The position numbers and the translations under genes are program-made. A DNA stretch of 64,000 nt from Steinernema hermaphroditum (lineage: Eukaryota; Nematoda; Chromadorea; Rhabditida; Steinernematidae): positions 15,128,001 through 15,192,000 of the forward strand of contig CM059622.1 of NCBI GenBank assembly GCA_030435675.1. Direction: 5' to 3'. The notes under the pieces were generated by a model, which was given only the letters and a program-made list of their open reading frames with translations, ran no database searches and was not told the origin of the DNA. Position 1 is the first letter of the stretch. Every line of letters begins with the position of its first letter. Below, piece by piece: positions 58,666 to 64,000 of this stretch.

Positions 58666-59904
58666 CTACTCGGGGTGATCTTGATTCAATTTCTGAAATC
58701 CTATTATCTGAAAAATAAGATTTTCTCTCAGAGATACATAAGATTTGACAGGGCTCTCCAAGTTTTCAATTCTTGGAAGATCTGTGCCCTACACATCCTG
58801 TGGTCTTGTTGTTTCACGAACACTGTTTACTTGTGTCCGTTATTCTATGCTTCCTGTATGGATCAAGTACTTTACAGAACCAATTCTTAAAATGTGTGGA
58901 TCGTAGTTTGCAGAAATGGCCATTTCATCCTCATCGTCACACTTCATGTCTTATAGGTAAAATTTTGATTTTTAGCTTCCCACTTGACTGGAGGATAGAT
59001 TGTCATTGTGGTTCGGGATCACTGTGACATCGTTCTTGATCGAATTCCCGAAAAAACTGATTTTTGATCCTAAGAACCATTTCCACTCCACTCAGCGACG
59101 TTTCCATTGAAACTCGTGCTCATCGCGCATTCAAATCCTCCCATCATTCGCAACACCACCGCCACCGTCACCACCACCGACTGCACCCATCAACTTCAAT
59201 CCGATCTCTGCTGATTGAAAATCGCAAAAAGTTCCTGTTTTTGTTTATGACCGCCGCTTTTTGAAAGGGAGTTCCTCGCGCGCTCCCCCACCGCCGGAGG
59301 GAAATGGGGGGGACGCGGAAGGGAGGGGGGCTAACAGGGCGGCACTCGCCGTCGGCGGTGCCGTTATGTGCCGACTCGCGCGAGAGCGTCACGTCGCCGC
59401 GATCGAATTTGCAATTTGAAGAGCGCCGATGGCGCTGTCGGAGGTCCAGAGAAAACGGTCGGCCGCTGCTTGCCGCAGCTGCACGTCTCGCCACTTTGAG
59501 GGTGGCCCGGGCGGTGGACCACCCCAGGATTAGGGCTGCTGCTCCTCAGTCGACGTCGCCGTCGTTGTGAGACCAAAATCGTCGTTGTGACAATTGCTCT
59601 GTGACGAGAAAATTGGATTTTCCGACGGAATTCGTGATGAGTGCGGATGTTGCGGGTTGCTGATCTTCGAGACTTTTTGGGATTTTCCTATTCCTAGAGA
59701 CCGTAGATGTGTTCTAGGGCTTGAAAAGTGATAATGATCAAAGATCGTGGCTTTTTGTGACCCTATGCATAGCTGATTAGTAGGCCTAAAAGTTGTGACT
59801 TCAGTGCTGCGTTTAGGGAATTGCTTTACGGGTGAATGAGCGGGGATGTAGGGTAGGAGATGTTGGAAATATACAAGAGCTGAAGAAGTCTTAGCAAGTG
59901 GTTC
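58666..59904. other. Intergenic with GC-rich island 59270-59570
   Basis: No gene supported. The island is extremely GC-rich and open in three frames. It contains G-runs (GGGGGGACGCGG, GGGAGGGGGG) that could form G-rich structure. Confidence 0.35.
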
Positions 59905-60141
59905 ATGACGGTTCACAACTTACCACCTGTAGTCCCAAAAGCCAATTCAGAAGTAGCTCTTCACACTTCAGCCGTAGTGATGAACAATGGAGAAGTGACA
60001 CTTTTTGCACCTACAAGTGGTTATCGTAAGACTTTGATGCTTGCAAGGGCTCCTCGCAGATTGATCAGATTGACAATCAGTGATGATCAATGTGAAAAAC
60101 GAAAAGAATTTTACATCATGATTGCAGATACCAGCCTTTAG
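59905..60141 (+). CDS. Small hypothetical ORF, 78 residues
   Basis: Starts MTVHNLPPVVPKANSEVALH and ends KRKEFYIMIADTSL. It has an ATG start and even amino-acid composition, but no homology that I recognise, no signal peptide and no splice evidence. It may be real or chance. Confidence 0.25.
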   Translation: MTVHNLPPVVPKANSEVALHTSAVVMNNGEVTLFAPTSGYRKTLMLARAPRRLIRLTISDDQCEKRKEFYIMIADTSL

Positions 60142-61619
60142 TTAAATAACGAAATCAACTGCTCTTTTTAAGATACGAGTCTATACAGTGGGCCTATATC
60201 TTGGCACTCTATAGCTCAGAAATTTGAGGTTTTAAGGGAATGACTTCACGTAAAAATTTTGCATTCTTTTGTGATGTTTTAGAGATCGTTTTTATCGTGC
60301 TATACACTCCACCAGTGCACCATTTATTGTCTGTGTTTATTCATGTCGGCAAGGCGACCGATAGCAGCAAAGCTAGCTCCAGTCGAGACATTTTAAGTGC
60401 TCTTTTGTGTACCATAAATCCAGTAACATGCTGTACCTGTCTACCAAAGAGGCATAGTTCGAGGAGTGCCGTTTTCGACGTCTCTATGGGCCGCCTGGGC
60501 ATTCGAATCTGGGCGAAGCTTTCCGGGACTAGAAAACGCTGATTAGAAGAAGGCAATAAATACTAGCCGAAAAGGCACATTTCTTGATTTGCTGTTCGAT
60601 CTCGTTAGCGCCGTTCGAGATATTTAAAGTACCATCTTGAGAAGCATGAACCGACCGGCTGGGTTGACTATTCCTGTACCTGTTGGAGGCACATTTCGAG
60701 GAGTACCGTTTTCAAGGTCGATACTCTGGCCATACGAATATAATCCGGCCTAGACAATAGACACTGTCCAATCATAAAATGTCCATCCTATGCTCATGTT
60801 AGCATGTCATATTGCAACGATCCTGTCAGATTGGAGGCTGTTGCATGTCTGCATCTTTCCTTTTTCTATAGTCTTGAATTTCTGTGCAAATCTGCGAATA
60901 GTAGGTTGTAGGAATGGCTAACTTGAGAAATCATAGCTAGGAGGGTGCACTACTTCAAAAGCTAAGCGCACGAATGGACTTCGTTCTCTAAAAACGCATA
61001 TTCGCCTTTTCCAACTCAATAAATCCATTTCTGGCAATAAAATCCACTTCCTTCCTGTCTCTATTCCGTCCATCAAACGAATGATCTTTGGCCTGTGCCT
61101 GCATTGCGCTGCATCGCCAATTGGATTCCTCAAAAAGCAGCGATGCATCCAAATTTACAACGACAATAAAGAGGCGACACGCAAAACCTGTCAAATGAGG
61201 CGTGCAGGCGCGTGCGGCCTCCACTCCCCATCGGCCATCGTTTTGCCCGGATCGACTCAATTTGTTGTCCCTAATCCCCTTTTCGGCGGTGGGCACTGGT
61301 TGCAAAATAGATTGGCGACGCTCCATCATTGAAACTCGAATCCGTCGGGCGTCGGCGAACTCCCCAAGGACAGGTTTTTGCCCTCGGCGTGTTTTTCCAC
61401 CAATTGGACCTCTCGGCGTCGGCGGCGACGATGGGGATAGCCGTCGGCCGATCGCCATCGCTGACTCAAACCGTTGTTTATCACGAACGCAACCGGTGTG
61501 TGTGAGTGTGTTTGTGGGACGACATTACACAAAAGTGGGAGAAGAAAGTGAGTGGATGACTAATTCTGTTAATTGCCGAAGAGCGAAGTTGTACGATGAT
61601 GGAACAGTGAGGGCAGAAC
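60142..61619. other. Intergenic with GC-rich island 61200-61500
   Basis: No gene supported. The 61200-61500 segment is GC-rich (GGCGTCGGCGGCGACGATGG) with opposing open frames. Confidence 0.35.
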
Positions 61620-62600
61620 ATGAGTCAGGTTGATGTCAGTTCTATAAATGGGTGTAAGATGTGCACTTGTACTAAAAGGATAGGAAATTCCCTTTATCTT
61701 TTCCGCAAATTTGAAAGATCTCTGCCACCCGGATCTACGCTAAAGTACCTGTATCTTAAGCATGTGTTACAAATAGATTTAAAGCGTCGAAAACTGATTG
61801 TTGACGAGCACAAAATGCTACATTATTTTCCGGATTATCAATTTTTTCAGTCGAGAGGATTATAGTCTGCGTTGTGTGGAACGATTTGCCCAAAATTTAG
61901 AGTTGTTCACATCGAAATTGGGCTCAGAATCGCAAAGAAATCCCTCCAGAACCGAAGCGGAAGACATGCACACATATCTGCAAGGTAGTCATTAGCGTTA
62001 TGAGCTTCCTTATATACACATTATCTGCTTCCAGAAACGGGATTTAATAGGTCCATTATTTTTTAACTTCAACTAATGAATATTTTATGTCGATTCGTAA
62101 ATTGCAGAAAAGGTTGTACTTGCCATCCATCATAATTAATGACCACCTGCCCGACTTTCTGCAGCCGATTTGGTCTTTATTGTCACAAGAGACATTTCCG
62201 AATTGGTTGCTTGTTGGGAGTGAGCGGCGAAAGATCTTAACACCTGCATTGCTGAAAGACACCTGTAGAACAGATACAGTCACGTTAGTGAGACATTTCC
62301 GTACCACAGACTTTGTCCGTTTTTCGGGTTCAAGATTGGTCGATTGGATCATCATTGAGCTTCTCTCTTCTCGTTGTTTCGGACCAAATTTTTCTGGTGC
62401 AGTCTGGCTGAATGTCTCACCTACATGATCTGTTGGTCTGCCGTGATGTCAAGACCGCTCTTTTCAAGGTACCTTATTTAAACATACTTCACGAAGATGC
62501 AACTTCCAAAGGCTTCCAAACTGTGACTGACGGACACATCTGCCTTTGCGCCCCATCGAAACATTATTCGGCTTTATCCAAAGTGGATCTAAATCAGTAA
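61620..62600 (+). pseudogene. Degenerate coding region, several broken frames
   Basis: Three successive + strand segments look protein-like but lie in different frames with stops between them: 61620-61865 (TLKYLYLKHVLQIDLKRRKL), 62087-62428 (LPDFLQPIWSLLSQETFPNW, then KILTPALLKD and SGSRLVDWIIIELLSSR) and 62412-62600. The Leu/Trp-rich alternation recalls rapidly evolving nematode families such as the one at 7750, but I cannot align it. Best read as a decayed gene. Confidence 0.3.
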
Positions 62601-62982
62601 ATCAGTTCTAGAGAGTCCGTAGTTTTGAGTTGTCTTGAACCCTCTTAGCTCTTGAATTTTAATTTATATGCTACATTACTTGATACGTCTAAAGTATTTA
62701 AAAAAGGCTTTTGCTACAGTGATGCATCTTATACTGTCCGTAACAAAAAGATAGCGACCGTTCATCCTCTCAATGTGATAAAAATGACCAGAAATCGAAG
62801 ATAACGTTAATTTCTATATCATGTCTTATACAATGCAATCAGCGTCGACAATGTCGGAATGGTTGACGACTAAGATGATGTCCTAATGCCCTCTATCTGT
62901 AAAGAGCTCCTCTATGCATTGAGGAATCGATATAATTCAAGATTAGCCCGAAACTCCTTAGCCTCTTACAGGGTAGCCCGAA
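62601..62982. other. Intergenic, AT-rich
   Basis: No gene or element recognised in about 380 bp. Confidence 0.35.
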
Positions 62983-63275
62983 AAAAAGGCGACAAAGAAC
63001 GACCGGTCTAAATGTCTGAATGGCTCTCTAGACTTCTGTCTAGGTGCCCTGCTTTGGGTCATCCTCCATTTCGGTAGCCATTTCCCATAGGGTGACCCAA
63101 AAACGAAAGCCTAGAGATAGAAGTCTGGAAGGCCCCTTTTTGTGACCATGACATAAGGCCTATCGAAAAATGAACAAGAAAAGCGAAAAGCGACTAGTCT
63201 GACCAGTCTGAATGTGTTAATGGCTGTCTAGACTTCTGTGTAGGTGCCCTTGCTTGGATCACCCTATATTTCCGA
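62983..63275. repeat. Direct and inverted repeat cluster
   Basis: TCTAGACTTCTG(T)CTAGGTGCCC occurs at about 63027-63049 and, with small changes, at 63227-63250, each preceded by GTCTGAATG and followed by TTGG(G)TCA-CC. Between them, at about 63093-63135, lies an inverted relative (GGGTGACCC...CTAGAGATAGAAGTCT). Probably a short foldback repeat. Confidence 0.55.
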
Positions 63276-64000
63276 ATCTGACGATGTGCACGATCGTCAT
63301 TGCCTTCCGGTGTCCATAGCGATTACTGTCGAGTAAAAATAACGGATCCTTTGTGCGAAAACGACGCTCAGGGGCGTAATTGTTTCCAAAACAACCTAGG
63401 GGATCATTTCTTTTGTGACGTCCGACTTTGAAGAAGATGCTTGTGACGACAGTTTTCGAGAAGACAGAGTGAATTCAAATCGATTTTTAATAGCCTTTTT
63501 ATGCATTCCACTTGCAGAAATTCAAAATTAGTTGCATAGGCAATGAGAGAGTTGCAGCATGTGCCTCCTCTCGTCGCCGCCTTTATTTCATTATCCCCTC
63601 ATTCCCGAGGAGACCAAAAGTCCAAAGGGTCAAGCTGTTCCCGAATTTTCTTCTTTCCCCGCCAGCCGCTCCCTCTCTGCCCTCCACTTCCCTTTCTTCT
63701 TCTTCTTCTCGGCGTTTTTGTGTGCTAAGCGGCGCGCGAAATCAACTGCGATCGATTGGTGCGAACCTCGTCACTCTCGGGGCGAGTCGTTCGACCAGCC
63801 AGCCAGACCGACCGACCGACTGACTGACTCTTCTTTTCGCTGTTGAAAGGGGCGAGGAGAGCGGATGGGGGGTGGCAAATAGGACGACGAGGAGAAAAAA
63901 AGTGGGCAAAAGGAAACATCGCCCGGCTGGCTCCCTCCACCACCACCACCACCACTTCTCCGTCGAGGCCAGTGCGGAGAGAGTGTTTAGTTCGTTGTTG
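63276..64000. other. Right end: GC- and pyrimidine-rich island 63550-63960
   Basis: Contains CTTCTTCTTCTTCTC, tandem GACCGACCGACCGACTGACTG and (CCA)n. It could be a 5' UTR or promoter of a gene beyond the window; no start codon with protein-like coding is evident. Confidence 0.35.

Noticed and set aside
1..64000. CRISPR array, operon, or prokaryotic signals
   Set aside because: None seen. The introns, tRNA introns-in-gene context and gene families are eukaryotic.

Overview
The window looks like nematode genomic DNA. It has short GT-AG introns (many of 42-50 nt) and a tandem cluster of nematode-type seven-transmembrane chemoreceptor-like genes. It also carries a WDR5 gene with a long N-terminal extension, a CW/C-type-lectin gene, tRNA-Ser(AGA) genes and a dispersed family of intronless genes opening with M-D-S-V-P-type N-termini. 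From memory, that last family suggests a Steinernema-like clade, but the species cannot be fixed from sequence alone. All exon models below were built by eye from splice consensus, reading phase and comparison among paralogues.

Left part (1-15 kb): the 3' portion of a + strand coiled-coil gene carries an intronless zinc-finger gene inside an intron and converges tail-to-tail on a minus-strand wdr-5-like gene. A tRNA-Ser, a secreted CW + C-type-lectin gene, two members of the intronless MDSVP-type family and a MITE-like element follow.

Receptor cluster (16-25 kb): four paralogous 7TM genes (A and B on +, C on -, D on +) share five intron positions and phases. Copy B has lost a recognisable exon 2 acceptor.

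Middle (25-38 kb): a Cys-rich hypothetical gene, a RING-finger/coiled-coil gene, a pair of inverted tRNA-like SINE copies, and a divergent amyloid-precursor-like (APL-1/APP family) membrane protein gene. The APP-like gene contains an inverted pair of tRNA-Ser genes in one intron. A small basic-protein gene and a frameshifted MDSVP-family pseudogene follow.

Right part (38-64 kb): gene-poor. I see only a few isolated exon-like or short ORFs of low confidence, several inverted and direct repeat structures, and many 200-500 bp GC-rich islands that often sit beside ATTA/TAATTA clusters. These islands look more like regulatory DNA than exons.

The most interesting items are: (1) the APP-like gene, in which both cysteines of one E1 disulfide are replaced by Ala and the three copper-site histidines are absent; (2) the receptor cluster with one decaying member; (3) the nested palindromic element at 54.6 kb; (4) the 204-bp, 97% identical inverted repeat shared by 26.7 kb and 49.5 kb; and (5) the GC-rich/ATTA islands across the gene desert.
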